A stretch of DNA of 64,000 bases from an uncultured Verrucomicrobiota bacterium (GTDB taxonomy: Bacteria; Verrucomicrobiota; Verrucomicrobiia; Opitutales; Opitutaceae): NCBI GenBank assembly GCA_903876795.1, contig CAIRBK010000097.1:114743-178742 (forward strand). Reading direction: 5' to 3'. Each line of letters begins with the position of its first letter. The stretch's first letter is position 1. The translations under genes were made by a program, and so were the position numbers. The notes under the pieces were generated by a model. It saw nothing but the letters and a program-made list of their open reading frames with translations, was not told where the DNA came from and did not search any database. Positions 37,546 to 46,438 of the stretch are shown here, one piece after another.

Positions 37546-37962
37546 TCAGGCGAAGAGTTCTTCGGGCTTGAAGAAACGCGCCAGCTCGATGCGGGCGTTG
37601 TCATCGCTGTCCGACGCATGAACGACGTTCTTCATCATTTCCGTGCCGTAGTCGCCCCGGATGGTGCCCTTCGCGGCTTTGCGGGAATCGGTCGGGCCGA
37701 GCAATTCGCGCACCTTGGCAACGACATCGGCGCCCTGAAGGGCGACGACGATCACCGGACGTGAGCTCATAAAGGACTCAATCTCAGGATAAAACGGCTT
37801 GTCAGCCACATGCGCGTAATGGGAGCGCAGCACCTCGGACGAGAGGCGGATCATCTTGGCGCCAACGATCTCGAAACCGGCTTTTTCAAAGCGGTCGATG
37901 ACGTTGCCGGCATGCTTGTTGGCCATGCAATCGGGTTTAAGAATAACGAGTGTTTTCTGCAT
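37546..37962 (-). CDS. ndk: Nucleoside diphosphate kinase
   Basis: A 138-residue enzyme of standard length. It has TLVILKPDCMANKHAGNVID (Lys of the phosphate site), GTIRGDYG and the active-site histidine in NVVHASDSDDNARIE. It equilibrates nucleoside di- and triphosphates in the cytoplasm. It lies 53 bp downstream of the cobA-hemD fusion and is followed by a terminator, so it may be the last gene of the heme operon or have its own promoter. Confidence 0.95.
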   Translation of the reverse strand: MQKTLVILKPDCMANKHAGNVIDRFEKAGFEIVGAKMIRLSSEVLRSHYAHVADKPFYPEIESFMSSRPVIVVALQGADVVAKVRELLGPTDSRKAAKGTIRGDYGTEMMKNVVHASDSDDNARIELARFFKPEELFA

Positions 37963-38015
37963 AAACGGGAGAGAGTACGGGGCGCGGGGCGCCCTAGGGA
38001 AGCCTGTTTTTCTGA

Positions 38016-39542
38016 TCAGGCTTTGAGGTTGTTGATCAAGGCCTCGATGAGTGCGTCCAAGCTCGGCCTTCGGGCTTCAAACCCAATCGGTATGCCGGCT
38101 TTTTCCATCGTTTCACTTGTCTGCGGGCCAATGCTGCCGGCCAGAGGGCGTCTGGCGCCCGGGGCCAGCGCGAGCGCCTCACCCTGCTCGGCAAAAGAGC
38201 TGACGGCGGAGGAGCTCGCGAACAGGATCGCGTCAGCCCCATGCTGGCGGAAATCATCGGCGACGGGATCATGGGCGAGATCGACTTTCTCCGTCTTGTA
38301 GAGGAGCAGGCGGTCCACAATCGCGCCACCGGCCTCAAGTTTACGCACAAGCACGTCACGATTAAGATTGCCGGTGACGACAATGACCTTGGCGCTGTCG
38401 AGGCTGCCGGTCGCGATGAGGGCGTCTGCCAGCGATTCACCGGTCGCGGTGTCGGGCATGCACTCGACCTTGATGTGGTGACTCTCGATAACTCGGGCGG
38501 TCGCCTTGCCCACGCAGGCGAAGCGCAGCATGCCGAGCGCGCGGATGTCGGGGAAGCCGCGCAGGAAATCCTCGAAGAAGAAGCGCACGCCGTTGGCGCT
38601 GGTGAAAACGATCCAGTCGTAGCTGCCGAGTTCGGTGACGATCTCGACGAAGCCGTGTTTGTCGGTGTCCTTGGTGATCTGGATAAGCGGCAGCTCCAGG
38701 ACCTCTGCGCCGATGGTTTCGAGCTTTTCGCGCAGCTCGCTATTCTGGTCGCGGGTGCGGGTGATGGCGATCCGGCGGCCAAACAGCGGGAGATGCTCAA
38801 ACCAATCGATGCTCTCGTGATCGCGGACGACCTCGCCCACGAAAATGATGGCGGGCGCGCCGAGGCCGGATTTCTTAACCAGTTCGGCCAGGTTGGCGAC
38901 CGTCCCCGTGACGCTGCGCTGGCGCCCGAGCGAGGCCCATTGCACGACGGCGGCGGGCGTTTCGGCGGAGAGCCCGCCGGCCTCCAATTCGGCAAGGATA
39001 AACTCGATGCGGCCCATGCCCATGTAGATGGCGAGCGTGGTGTTTTTCAGCGCACCGTAATTGCGCCAGTCAACCTGGGTTTCCTTCTTTGTCGGGTCCT
39101 CGTGGCCGGTGAGCAGAACGAGTGATGTACTCAAGTTCCGATACGTGAGCGGAATACCCGCGTAGGCCCCTGCGGCGATGGCGGCGGTGACGCCGGGCAC
39201 GACCTCAAACGGGATGCCGGCCTTGGCCAGCGTGCGGGCCTCCTCGCCACCGCGACCGAAGATGTACGGATCGCCGCCCTTGAGTCGCACGACTTTCTTG
39301 CCGTCCCCGGCATGGGTGACGAGCAGCGTCTCGATCTCCTCCTGCGGGACTGAGTGGAAGCCGGCTTTTTTCCCGACGTAGACAATCTCGCATTCGGGGC
39401 GGCACCATTTCACCAGCTCGGGGTGGACGAGGTAGTCGTAAACAAGCACATCGGCCTGCGAGATTAGCTCCTTCGCGCGGAAGGTGACCAGGCCCAGGTC
39501 ACCGGGACCAGCGCCAACGAGATGAACGATACCGGAGGACAT
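38016..39542 (-). CDS. cobA-hemD: Uroporphyrinogen-III C-methyltransferase / uroporphyrinogen-III synthase fusion
   Basis: A 508-residue bifunctional protein from ATG 39542; upstream in-frame sequence runs into hemC and is not coding here. Residues 1-about 245 are CobA: VHLVGAGPGDLGLVTFRAKE, VVRLKGGDPYIFGRGGEEA and VVPGVTAAIAAGAYAGIPLT. Residues about 255-505 are HemD: RIAITRTRDQNSELREKLE, IVFTSANGVRFFFEDF, FACVGKATARVIE and ILFASSSAVSSF. It makes uroporphyrinogen III and methylates it toward siroheme/cobalamin. It follows hemC, whose product supplies its substrate. Confidence 0.92.
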   Translation of the reverse strand: MSSGIVHLVGAGPGDLGLVTFRAKELISQADVLVYDYLVHPELVKWCRPECEIVYVGKKAGFHSVPQEEIETLLVTHAGDGKKVVRLKGGDPYIFGRGGEEARTLAKAGIPFEVVPGVTAAIAAGAYAGIPLTYRNLSTSLVLLTGHEDPTKKETQVDWRNYGALKNTTLAIYMGMGRIEFILAELEAGGLSAETPAAVVQWASLGRQRSVTGTVANLAELVKKSGLGAPAIIFVGEVVRDHESIDWFEHLPLFGRRIAITRTRDQNSELREKLETIGAEVLELPLIQITKDTDKHGFVEIVTELGSYDWIVFTSANGVRFFFEDFLRGFPDIRALGMLRFACVGKATARVIESHHIKVECMPDTATGESLADALIATGSLDSAKVIVVTGNLNRDVLVRKLEAGGAIVDRLLLYKTEKVDLAHDPVADDFRQHGADAILFASSSAVSSFAEQGEALALAPGARRPLAGSIGPQTSETMEKAGIPIGFEARRPSLDALIEALINNLKA

Positions 39543-39628
39543 AAAGAAAAAAACGACGAAGAAAACGAAGAGGCGCGAAGAAATCCAAGGCTCGCGACTT
39601 TGCGGCCCTTCGTATTCTTCGCGATTAA

Positions 39629-40492
39629 CTAAATCTGAAACCCGAAATGCCTCAAAATCACTCTCGCCGTCTCGACCGGTTTGTCGATTTCGGCGTCGCT
39701 GAGCGGCAGGCTCCTCAGGCCGATCTCGTGGTGGTAGAACCACAGGGTGTCCGCAGTGACATGCGCCGCGAAAGCGGTCTGACAGCCGCCGCCGAGTGCG
39801 GCTTGAAACGCGCGCTCCAGCGTCACGAACCGTGACGTGCGTCGGTCCAAAACAGCGGTGAAACGCGCGGCGTCGGCGGAGCGTGTCTGGATCGCGATGG
39901 CGGCCTGTCCCACGGCCGGCACCATGTGGGAAAAGTCGAGCGCGTGGAAATCCGCGCCCTGCCAGCCTGCGATACCGAGTCGACGCAGCCCGGCGCAGGC
40001 CAGAACGGTGGCGTCGGCCATGTGATCCTGGGCGATCTTGCGCAGGCGGGTATCCACGTTGCCGCGGATCTCGGTGAACTTCGCTTCGGGGAAGATCATC
40101 GCGAGCTGGAGTCGGCGGCGCGGGCTGCTAGTGGCGATGAGTTCGGGCGACTCGACGCCTTCGCGCAGGACAAGCATGTCGCGCGGGTCTTCGCGCGGCA
40201 GGTAGCCCGCGACGGAAAGACCGGCGGGCAGTTCGCCCGGAAGATCCTTGCAGCTATGGACCGCGAGATCGGCGTCCCCCCGCAGGAGGGCTTCCTCTAG
40301 CTCTTTGGTGAAAAGCCCCTTGCCGCCTTGTTTTTCCAGGGACCACTCGGTGCGTTGATCGCCGGTGGTGACGATTTTCAACAATCCCACCTCGACGCCA
40401 AGGGTTGCGCGCAAGTGAGCAGCGACCTGCTCCGACTGGGCAAGGGCCAAGGGACTTTTACGGGTTGCAAGGATGAGTTTGGGAGGAACCAC
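39629..40492 (-). CDS. hemC: Hydroxymethylbilane synthase
   Basis: A 287-residue enzyme. LILATRKSPLALAQSEQVAA, KGLFTKELEEALLRGDADLA, VHSCKDLPGELPAGL, ATSSPRRRLQL and IRGNVDTRLRKI are classic porphobilinogen deaminase motifs. ALGGGCQTAFAAHV carries the Cys that holds the dipyrromethane cofactor. It is slightly short compared with the usual ~310 residues, trimmed at the C-terminus. It is transcribed before the cobA-hemD fusion, 86 bp away. Confidence 0.94.
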   Translation of the reverse strand: MVPPKLILATRKSPLALAQSEQVAAHLRATLGVEVGLLKIVTTGDQRTEWSLEKQGGKGLFTKELEEALLRGDADLAVHSCKDLPGELPAGLSVAGYLPREDPRDMLVLREGVESPELIATSSPRRRLQLAMIFPEAKFTEIRGNVDTRLRKIAQDHMADATVLACAGLRRLGIAGWQGADFHALDFSHMVPAVGQAAIAIQTRSADAARFTAVLDRRTSRFVTLERAFQAALGGGCQTAFAAHVTADTLWFYHHEIGLRSLPLSDAEIDKPVETARVILRHFGFQI

Positions 40493-40504
40493 GGCGGTAA
40501 AAAT

Positions 40505-40582
40505 TCTTATGCGGGAGCGGACTTATGCACGACGCGAGAACCTAAGTTAAACCCATCGCGGCATAAAGCCGCTCCTGCATTC
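40505..40582. repeat. REP-like imperfect inverted repeat
   Basis: Two similar GC-rich units face each other between ilvC and hemC: a left unit with GGGAGCGGACTTATGC (40505-40538) and a right unit whose reverse reads GGAGCGGCTTTATGCCGCGA (40556-40582). The form matches bacterial interspersed REP pairs. Only this copy was noticed in the window. Confidence 0.5.
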
Positions 40583-40586
40583 TACA

Positions 40587-40623
40587 CAAAAAAAAGGCCG
40601 TGGGCAGAAATGCCGACGGCCTT
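40587..40623 (-). terminator. Rho-independent terminator of ilvC
   Basis: A stem AAGGCCGT/ACGGCCTT with a 14-nt loop, 21 bp past the ilvC stop on the minus strand, followed by a run of T (40595-40587). Confidence 0.85.
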
Positions 40624-40644
40624 GCTCGGAGGGCTCGTAATAAA

Positions 40645-41676
40645 TTACGAAGCGTAGGCACCGGCCACGCCGCTGATGTTACGCTTGGGCATCCAAGGCA
40701 TCAGATTGCGGAGGCGCTCACCGGTCTTCTCGATCTGGTGCTTTTCGCCGGCTTTGAGGAGTTTGTTGTAGTTCTTTAGGCCGCCCTTGTATTCGGCAAC
40801 CCACTGTTTGACGAATTTGCCGTTCTGGATCTCGGTCAAGATCTTCTTCATCTCCTTCTTGGTGTTGGCATTGATCACGCGCGGGCCGCGGGTGATGTCG
40901 CCGTATTTGGCGGTCTCGGAGATGGAGAAACGCATACCGGAGATGCCCTTTTCATACATGAGATCACAAATGAGCTTCAGCTCGTGCAAGCACTCGAAAT
41001 AGGCCATCTCGGGCTGGTAACCCGCCTCGACGAGGGTCTCGAAACCGGCCTGAACGAGGGCGGAGGCGCCACCGCAAAGGACGGCCTGCTCACCGAAGAG
41101 ATCCGTCTCGGTTTCCTCCTTGAAGGTCGTCTGGAGGACGCCGGCGCGGGTGCTGCCGATGCCCTTGGCCCAGGCCAGAGCGGTCTTCTTGGCCTGCTTG
41201 GACTTGTCCTGGAACACGCCGATGAGGGCGGGCATGCCCTTGCCTTCGACATAGAGGCGGCGGACCATGTGACCGGGGCCCTTGGGGGCGACGAGGATGA
41301 CGTCGATGTCGGCGGGGACCTTGATGAGGCCGAAGTGGATGGCCAAACCGTGGGAGAACACGAGGGTCTTGCCCTTGGTGAGGTTCGGCGCGATGTCCGT
41401 GTTGTAAACGTCGGCCTGCTTCATGTCGGGGAGACCGACAAGGATGACATCGGCCTGCCGCACCGCCTCGGCGGTGGAGACAACCTTGAAGCCATGCTTT
41501 TCGGCGACGGGCTTGGACTTGGAGCCCTCGTAAAGGCCGATGATGACGTTTACGCCGGAGTCCTTGAGGTTAAGGGCGTGCGCGTGGCCTTGGGAGCCGT
41601 AGCCGAGCACAGCGATGGTCTTGTTCTTGTAGATGCCGAGATCGGCGTCTTTGTCGGTATATACTTTAGCGGGCAT
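40645..41676 (-). CDS. ilvC: Ketol-acid reductoisomerase
   Basis: A 343-residue class I enzyme. [20 protein letters not shown] is the NADPH loop, with [12 protein letters not shown] after it. [20 protein letters not shown] and [12 protein letters not shown] (metal-binding Asp/Glu), then [19 protein letters not shown] (Glu cluster) and [18 protein letters not shown], complete the site. It makes the dihydroxy acid precursors of valine and isoleucine. It is 44 bp downstream of ilvN and has its own terminator. Confidence 0.96.
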   Translation of the reverse strand: MPAKVYTDKDADLGIYKNKTIAVLGYGSQGHAHALNLKDSGVNVIIGLYEGSKSKPVAEKHGFKVVSTAEAVRQADVILVGLPDMKQADVYNTDIAPNLTKGKTLVFSHGLAIHFGLIKVPADIDVILVAPKGPGHMVRRLYVEGKGMPALIGVFQDKSKQAKKTALAWAKGIGSTRAGVLQTTFKEETETDLFGEQAVLCGGASALVQAGFETLVEAGYQPEMAYFECLHELKLICDLMYEKGISGMRFSISETAKYGDITRGPRVINANTKKEMKKILTEIQNGKFVKQWVAEYKGGLKNYNKLLKAGEKHQIEKTGERLRNLMPWMPKRNISGVAGAYAS

Positions 41677-41720
41677 GGTGTGAAAAAAGCAGGGTTGTAG
41701 GCGATTGACGGAAAGAGTGA

Positions 41721-42191
41721 TCAGCGCATTTGCGCGAGCGCACCGGTGCGCGCAAGCTCCAGGATACCGAAGGGCTCCACCAGCTTGAGGAAGGCGGAGA
41801 CTTTGGCGTCGTCACCGGTCATCTCGATGATGACCGACTCATGCGAGACATTGACGATCTTGGTGCGGAAAATGTCACTGATCTGCATGATTTCCGAGCG
41901 TGTCTTCGAGTCGGCCTTGACCTTGATCAGCACGAGTTCGCGCATTACGGCCTGGCCTTCGGTGAAATCCACCACGTCGACGACGTTGACCAGTTTGCGC
42001 AGCTGTTTGATGCACAAGTCGAGCGAGGCGTCGTCGCCTTTGAGCACGGCGGTGATGCGGGATAGCGACGAGTCGTGCGTGGGAGCCACGTTGAGGGTGT
42101 CGATGTTGAAGCCGCGACCGGAAAACATGCCGGCCACGCGGGCTAGAACGCCGAACTTGTTCTCAACGAGGACGGAGATCGTGTGTCGCAT
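41721..42191 (-). CDS. ilvN: Acetolactate synthase small (regulatory) subunit
   Basis: A 156-residue ACT-domain protein: [40 protein letters not shown] and [11 protein letters not shown] form the valine-binding ACT domain. The C-terminal half has [20 protein letters not shown] and [14 protein letters not shown]. It binds and regulates the catalytic subunit IlvB, which is not in this window. It is transcribed just ahead of ilvC. ilvH is an equally valid name. Confidence 0.93.
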   Translation of the reverse strand: MRHTISVLVENKFGVLARVAGMFSGRGFNIDTLNVAPTHDSSLSRITAVLKGDDASLDLCIKQLRKLVNVVDVVDFTEGQAVMRELVLIKVKADSKTRSEIMQISDIFRTKIVNVSHESVIIEMTGDDAKVSAFLKLVEPFGILELARTGALAQMR

Positions 42192-42219
42192 TGCGGGTTA
42201 TGGGAGTGATGGAAAAGTC

Positions 42220-42296
42220 TGGTGGACGCTGAGGGACTCGAACCCCCGACACCCTCGGTGTAAGCGAGGTGCTCTAACCAACTGAGCTAAGCGTCC
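42220..42296 (-). tRNA. tRNA-Val (TAC anticodon)
   Basis: The reverse strand gives a 74-nt cloverleaf plus CCA (42220-42222). Acceptor stem GGACGCT pairs with AGCGTCC. The anticodon loop CTTACAC gives TAC. The D arm AGCTCAGTTGGTTAGAGC and T arm GGTTCGAGTCC are standard. It lies 28 bp upstream of ilvN on the same strand. Confidence 0.95.
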
Positions 42297-42362
42297 GTAC
42301 CAAAGTTGAGAGATAAACGGGCGGCGCCCGTGCCTGACAAGGATTTATTCAATGGGAGTCAA

Positions 42363-42388
42363 CCGGCACCCGCGCGCGCGGGTGCCGG
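42363..42388. repeat. 26-bp perfect palindrome between asd and tRNA-Val
   Basis: A fully self-complementary 26-bp GC-rich sequence, CCGGCACCCGCG and its complement meeting at a central CG. It is flanked by shorter hairpins (around 42318-42332 and 42395-42412). It lies past the asd stop and has no T run, so it could be a weak terminator or protein-binding site. Confidence 0.55.
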
Positions 42389-42428
42389 CCAAACGGGCGG
42401 AGCCCGAAGGCTCAGGCCCGGAGTTATG

Positions 42429-43472
42429 TCAAACCTTGGCCGGCTCCGGCTTGAGAATGCCCTCGCGGATCATCAGCTCGGCATTTTGCACGGCGTTTAG
42501 CGCTGCCCCTTTCCATAGATTGTCGCCGCTCACCCAGAATGAAAGTCCGTTGTCCCACGCGGTGTCGATACGCAGGCGGCCGACGCCGCACTTCACCTTT
42601 TCGGCGAAATCGAGGGGCGTGGGATATTTCTTGCCAGCGGTGTCATCGACCAACTCGGCGCCGGGAAACGCCACTATCGCCGCACGGGCCGTCGCGATGT
42701 CCACCGGCCGCTCAAACTCGGCGCTGACGGAAACCGAATGTGCGCGAACCACCGGCACACGCACCGTGGTGGCGGAGACCTTAAGATTCGGAAGTCCCAT
42801 GATTTTGCGGGTTTCGTCGGCCATCTTGGTCTCTTCGCCCGTGTAGCCATTGACGCCGAAGGTGTCGATGTGCGGGATGCAATTGAAGGCGATCTGGAAG
42901 GGATATACCTTCTTGATCAGGGGCCGCCCGGCGACATGCGCCTGAATCTGGTCTTCAAGTTCGCGCACGGCTTCGGCCCCGGTACCGGACACGGATTGAT
43001 AGGTGGAAACAATGATGCGCTTAAGGCCGAAGGCTTGATGAAGCGGCCAGAGCCCCATGAGCATGACTGCGGTGGAGCAATTAGGATTGGCGATGATTCC
43101 GCCGTGATTGCGGAGTTTCTCGGGATTGATCTCGGGGATGACGAGCGGGATGTGCGGCTCCATGCGGAGGGCCGAACTCTTGTCGATGACCACGCAACCT
43201 GACTTGACGGCGTCGGGCGCGAGCGCGCGGGTGACGGAACCGCCGGCGGCGAAAAACGCCAGATCCACGCCCGCAAACGCTCCGGGCTTGGCCTCTTCGA
43301 TCGTGAATTTTTTGCCGAAACACTCCACGATCTTGCCCGCAGAGCGCGCAGAGGCGAAGAGCCGCAGCGAGCCCATGGGGAAGTTGCGCTCATGCAGCAA
43401 GCGCACGAGCTCTTGACCGACGGCACCCGTGGCGCCGACGATGCCGATGACGTAGTTATTACGCGTATTCAC
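42429..43472 (-). CDS. asd: Aspartate-semialdehyde dehydrogenase
   Basis: A 347-residue enzyme from GTG 43472, supported by AAGGAG 8 bases ahead; the longer frame to 43556 is rejected. VIGIVGATGAVGQELVRLLH is the NADP loop, and IIANPNCSTAVMLMGL holds the catalytic Cys. QIAFNCIPHID, TVRVPVVRAHSVSV and the closing motifs agree with the family. It makes aspartate semialdehyde for lysine/diaminopimelate, threonine and methionine. It is divergent from the L,D-transpeptidase, whose ATG is only one base away. Confidence 0.94.
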   Translation of the reverse strand: MNTRNNYVIGIVGATGAVGQELVRLLHERNFPMGSLRLFASARSAGKIVECFGKKFTIEEAKPGAFAGVDLAFFAAGGSVTRALAPDAVKSGCVVIDKSSALRMEPHIPLVIPEINPEKLRNHGGIIANPNCSTAVMLMGLWPLHQAFGLKRIIVSTYQSVSGTGAEAVRELEDQIQAHVAGRPLIKKVYPFQIAFNCIPHIDTFGVNGYTGEETKMADETRKIMGLPNLKVSATTVRVPVVRAHSVSVSAEFERPVDIATARAAIVAFPGAELVDDTAGKKYPTPLDFAEKVKCGVGRLRIDTAWDNGLSFWVSGDNLWKGAALNAVQNAELMIREGILKPEPAKV

Positions 43473-43473
43473 G

Positions 43474-44022
43474 ATGAAATCTCCTTGGGAGTCGGTCACT
43501 GAAACATGCACCCGCCTCGGCATCAAGCCCGCAGACCGGTGGCTTGCCGTAAACATAGAAACGCAGACGATGCGGTTTTACCGTACCCGGGAACTCGTGC
43601 GCAGCTATGTTGTTTCCACCTCAAGGCGACCGCCATCCAACGTGAAGGACTCGCTCGGCACCCCGCGCGGCCTCCACATGATCGCGGAGCGCGTCGGCGC
43701 CGGCCAGCCACCCGGCATGGTCTTCAAGGCGCGCGTACCAACCGGCCGGCATTTTAGCGAACTGCCCGATGCAGATACGACCCCCAACCTCATCACCAGT
43801 CGAATCCTTTGGCTGCGCGGCCTGGAGCCCGGGGTCAACCAGGGCACCAACGCCGCCGGCCAAACGGTGGACACCTACGAACGCTACGTTTACGTCCACG
43901 GCACCAATCACGAAGCTCGTCTCGGCACCCCGCAAAGCGCCGGCTGCGTATTGATGAGCAATCTCGACATCGTCGGGCTATATGAAGAGGTGCGCGTCGG
44001 AGACATGCTTTGGATCGAATAG
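43474..44022 (+). CDS. L,D-transpeptidase (YkuD domain)
   Basis: A 182-residue protein. WLAVNIETQTMRFYRTRELV is the usual start of a YkuD domain, and YVYVHGTNHEARLGTPQSAG followed by CVLMSNLDIVGLY is the catalytic HG...S-x-G-C motif with the nucleophile Cys. No signal peptide is seen from ATG 43474, unusual for an enzyme that cross-links periplasmic peptidoglycan. Its first codons overlap the ribosome binding site of asd on the other strand. Confidence 0.85.
   Translation: MKSPWESVTETCTRLGIKPADRWLAVNIETQTMRFYRTRELVRSYVVSTSRRPPSNVKDSLGTPRGLHMIAERVGAGQPPGMVFKARVPTGRHFSELPDADTTPNLITSRILWLRGLEPGVNQGTNAAGQTVDTYERYVYVHGTNHEARLGTPQSAGCVLMSNLDIVGLYEEVRVGDMLWIE
43481..43486 (-). promoter_or_regulatory. 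Ribosome binding site deciding the asd GTG start
   Basis: AAGGAG on the minus strand, 8 bases before GTG 43472. It lies inside codons 3-5 of the L,D-transpeptidase on the opposite strand. Confidence 0.75.
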
Positions 44023-44070
44023 AACCTTCCGGTGCTGGCGTAACGGAGTGTCCAATACGCGCCCGCCCGA

Positions 44071-46290
44071 CTACCGATTTTTCCCAAACAAGAGCCGCAG
44101 CGAATTCAGGCAAACCACCACCGTGCTGCCCTCGTGGGCGGCCACGCCGACGGCAAGCGGGATTGCGCCAAAGATCGCCGCGATCGCCATCAGGACGACC
44201 ACTCCCAGGGAGATAGCCAGATTTTGGACAATGATGCGCTTGGCGCGTTTGCTCAGCCGCAGCGCGGCCAGAAAGTTCTCGATGCGATCGTGCATGAGGA
44301 TCACCTCGGCCTGTTCCAGGGCGGCATCGCTTCCGCGGGCTCCCATGGCCACGCTCACATCGGCTGCGGCGAGGCTGGGGGCGTCGTTCACGCCGTCGCC
44401 CACCATGGCGATTTTCCGTCCGCTCTGTTTCTCTCTCTGGATCGCCGAAACCTTTTCTTCAGGGGTGAGACCAGCCCTCACCTCGTCAAGACCCAGTTCT
44501 CGCGCGACCGACTCGGCGGCGGAGCGTCGATCTCCCGTCAGCATCATGGTCTTGATACCGATGCGCTTCAACTCGGCCAGCACCCCTTTCGACTCGGCGC
44601 GAATCTGGTCGCGTAACAACACACGGCCGATCAAGTCCTTGCCGACGATCCAGACCTCGGCGAGTTCGGCCGGAGCGGGAGGCAGTTTGCGCGACCAGTC
44701 GGCCAGCGGACCTCTTTCAAGCAACTCGCGGCGGCCCAGCAGCACCTGGGAGCCGCCCAAGCGGCCCGCGACGCCCTGCCCCGTTATGGATTGAAACTCT
44801 TCCAGTCCCAGCTCGCGCACGCCGCGCGCCTTGGCGTCGCGCACGATCGCGCGCGCGAGCGGATGCTGCGAGTTGGCCTCCAGCGCGTAGGCCAGCTCCA
44901 TGATCTCCCGGTCTCGACCGGCCGGAAAACTCTCGTAGCCCACCACGGCGAGTTCGCCTGTGGTGAGCGTGCCGGTCTTGTCCATCGCGACGACATTGAT
45001 GTCGGCCAGTTTCTCGATGGCCGCGCCACCGCGGAACAACACGCCGTGTTTCGCCCCCCAGGCGATCGCCGCGAGGATGGCCGACGGGATCGACAGGACC
45101 AGGGCGCACGGGCTCATCACCACGAGCAGCGTCATCGCTCGATAAAACGCCGAGCGCGTTCCGTCGATATTCTGGAACGGCGGCAGGCCGAAGCCCAGCC
45201 ACCACACCAAAAACATCACCGCGCACACGCCGAGCACGGCGAGCGTGTAGGCGCCTCCAAATTTGTCGGTGAAACGTTCGCTGGGCGCGCGCAGTTTTTG
45301 CGCGGTCTGGATCAGACGGATGATCTTCTGGAGCGTGCTCTCGCCCGGCAGGCGCGCGACCTTGAACTCGACGGCACCCCACAGGTTGAGCGTGCCGCTG
45401 AAAACCGGATCACCGATGTTTTTCTCAACAGGCACGGCCTCGCCGGTCAGCGCCGACTCGTCGCTGGCGCTTTTGCCCTTGTCCACATTGCCGTCGGCCG
45501 CGAACGCCTCGCCCGGCTTCACGAGCAGGCGGTCGCCGATGCAGATCTCTTCGATGGTGATTTCCCGCTCGCCGCCCGCCGGCACCAGCAGCGTGGCTTT
45601 TTTCGGGGCGGACTTGAGCAACGCGCTCACCTCGCGGTGCGTGCGGTCCATCGCGAATTCCTCCATCGCGCCCGACGCCGAAAACAGGAAAAGCAACAAC
45701 ACGGCCTCGGTCCACGCCCCGATGCACACCGCACCGATGGCGACTGCAAGCATGAGGAAGTGGATGTCCAGTTTGCCCTTCTTGATGTTTTCCCAGGAAT
45801 CCACTGCGGCATCCCAGCCGCCCGCAACCAGAGCCACCGCATAAAGGGCCGTGGATAACCAAGCCGGTCCCAGTCCCAGGCGTGCCGTGACAAAACCCGC
45901 GATGCCAAACACCGCGCAGACGGACGCGAAGACGGCCAATTCCTTCCATTCCGACTGCTCGGCATGAACATCCACCGACGGCTCGAACTCGGGCCAATGC
46001 ACCTCGCGCCACTTCCAAAACTTGGGGGCGGTCGCACAGCTCACGCCAGCCAGTTCGGTCAGGTCACCTTCCTGACGAAGGGTGTAGCCGGCCGGAGCCG
46101 TGGCGCGATTCCCCAGTCGGCTCTCGATGGCGGCCAGAGTCTCCGCCAGGCGTTTTTCGAGATTCTTAATGTCAACGCCTCCCAGAGTCGCCACGGACAC
46201 GCGCCGGGACGTGGGCTCAAGGCGCACCGCCTCGACGCCAGGCTCGTTTCTGAGGAACTCCGCCAGAGTCTCTGTCCACGAAGGCTGCAT
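44071..46290 (-). CDS. Heavy-metal P1B-type ATPase, SPC/HEGST class (P1B-4-like)
   Basis: A 739-residue ion pump. The N-terminal ~70 residues resemble a metal-binding domain but lack CxxC. Membrane segments, the TGEAVPVEK actuator motif and the phosphorylation motif D437-KTGT follow. The membrane metal site reads S393-P-C instead of CPC, and the C-terminal helix has AHEGSTVVVCLNSL; together these mark the P1B-4 group, usually Co2+ or Fe2+/Zn2+ exporters. MLTGDRR and VGDGVNDAP are normal. It converges with the L,D-transpeptidase. No metal regulator is adjacent. Confidence 0.9.
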   Translation of the reverse strand: MQPSWTETLAEFLRNEPGVEAVRLEPTSRRVSVATLGGVDIKNLEKRLAETLAAIESRLGNRATAPAGYTLRQEGDLTELAGVSCATAPKFWKWREVHWPEFEPSVDVHAEQSEWKELAVFASVCAVFGIAGFVTARLGLGPAWLSTALYAVALVAGGWDAAVDSWENIKKGKLDIHFLMLAVAIGAVCIGAWTEAVLLLFLFSASGAMEEFAMDRTHREVSALLKSAPKKATLLVPAGGEREITIEEICIGDRLLVKPGEAFAADGNVDKGKSASDESALTGEAVPVEKNIGDPVFSGTLNLWGAVEFKVARLPGESTLQKIIRLIQTAQKLRAPSERFTDKFGGAYTLAVLGVCAVMFLVWWLGFGLPPFQNIDGTRSAFYRAMTLLVVMSPCALVLSIPSAILAAIAWGAKHGVLFRGGAAIEKLADINVVAMDKTGTLTTGELAVVGYESFPAGRDREIMELAYALEANSQHPLARAIVRDAKARGVRELGLEEFQSITGQGVAGRLGGSQVLLGRRELLERGPLADWSRKLPPAPAELAEVWIVGKDLIGRVLLRDQIRAESKGVLAELKRIGIKTMMLTGDRRSAAESVARELGLDEVRAGLTPEEKVSAIQREKQSGRKIAMVGDGVNDAPSLAAADVSVAMGARGSDAALEQAEVILMHDRIENFLAALRLSKRAKRIIVQNLAISLGVVVLMAIAAIFGAIPLAVGVAAHEGSTVVVCLNSLRLLFGKNR

Positions 46291-46438
46291 TTATCCAATC
46301 GAAGGATTTTTATTCGACTAGGCAATGCGCGAGGCCATGAGACTGCGTCACAATAAATCGCCGGCATTTCATCTGCCGGAGATGACATGAGCGGAACCTT
46401 CGTCAGCGGGAGACGGCCTCCGAATAGCGGAGCCTGTC

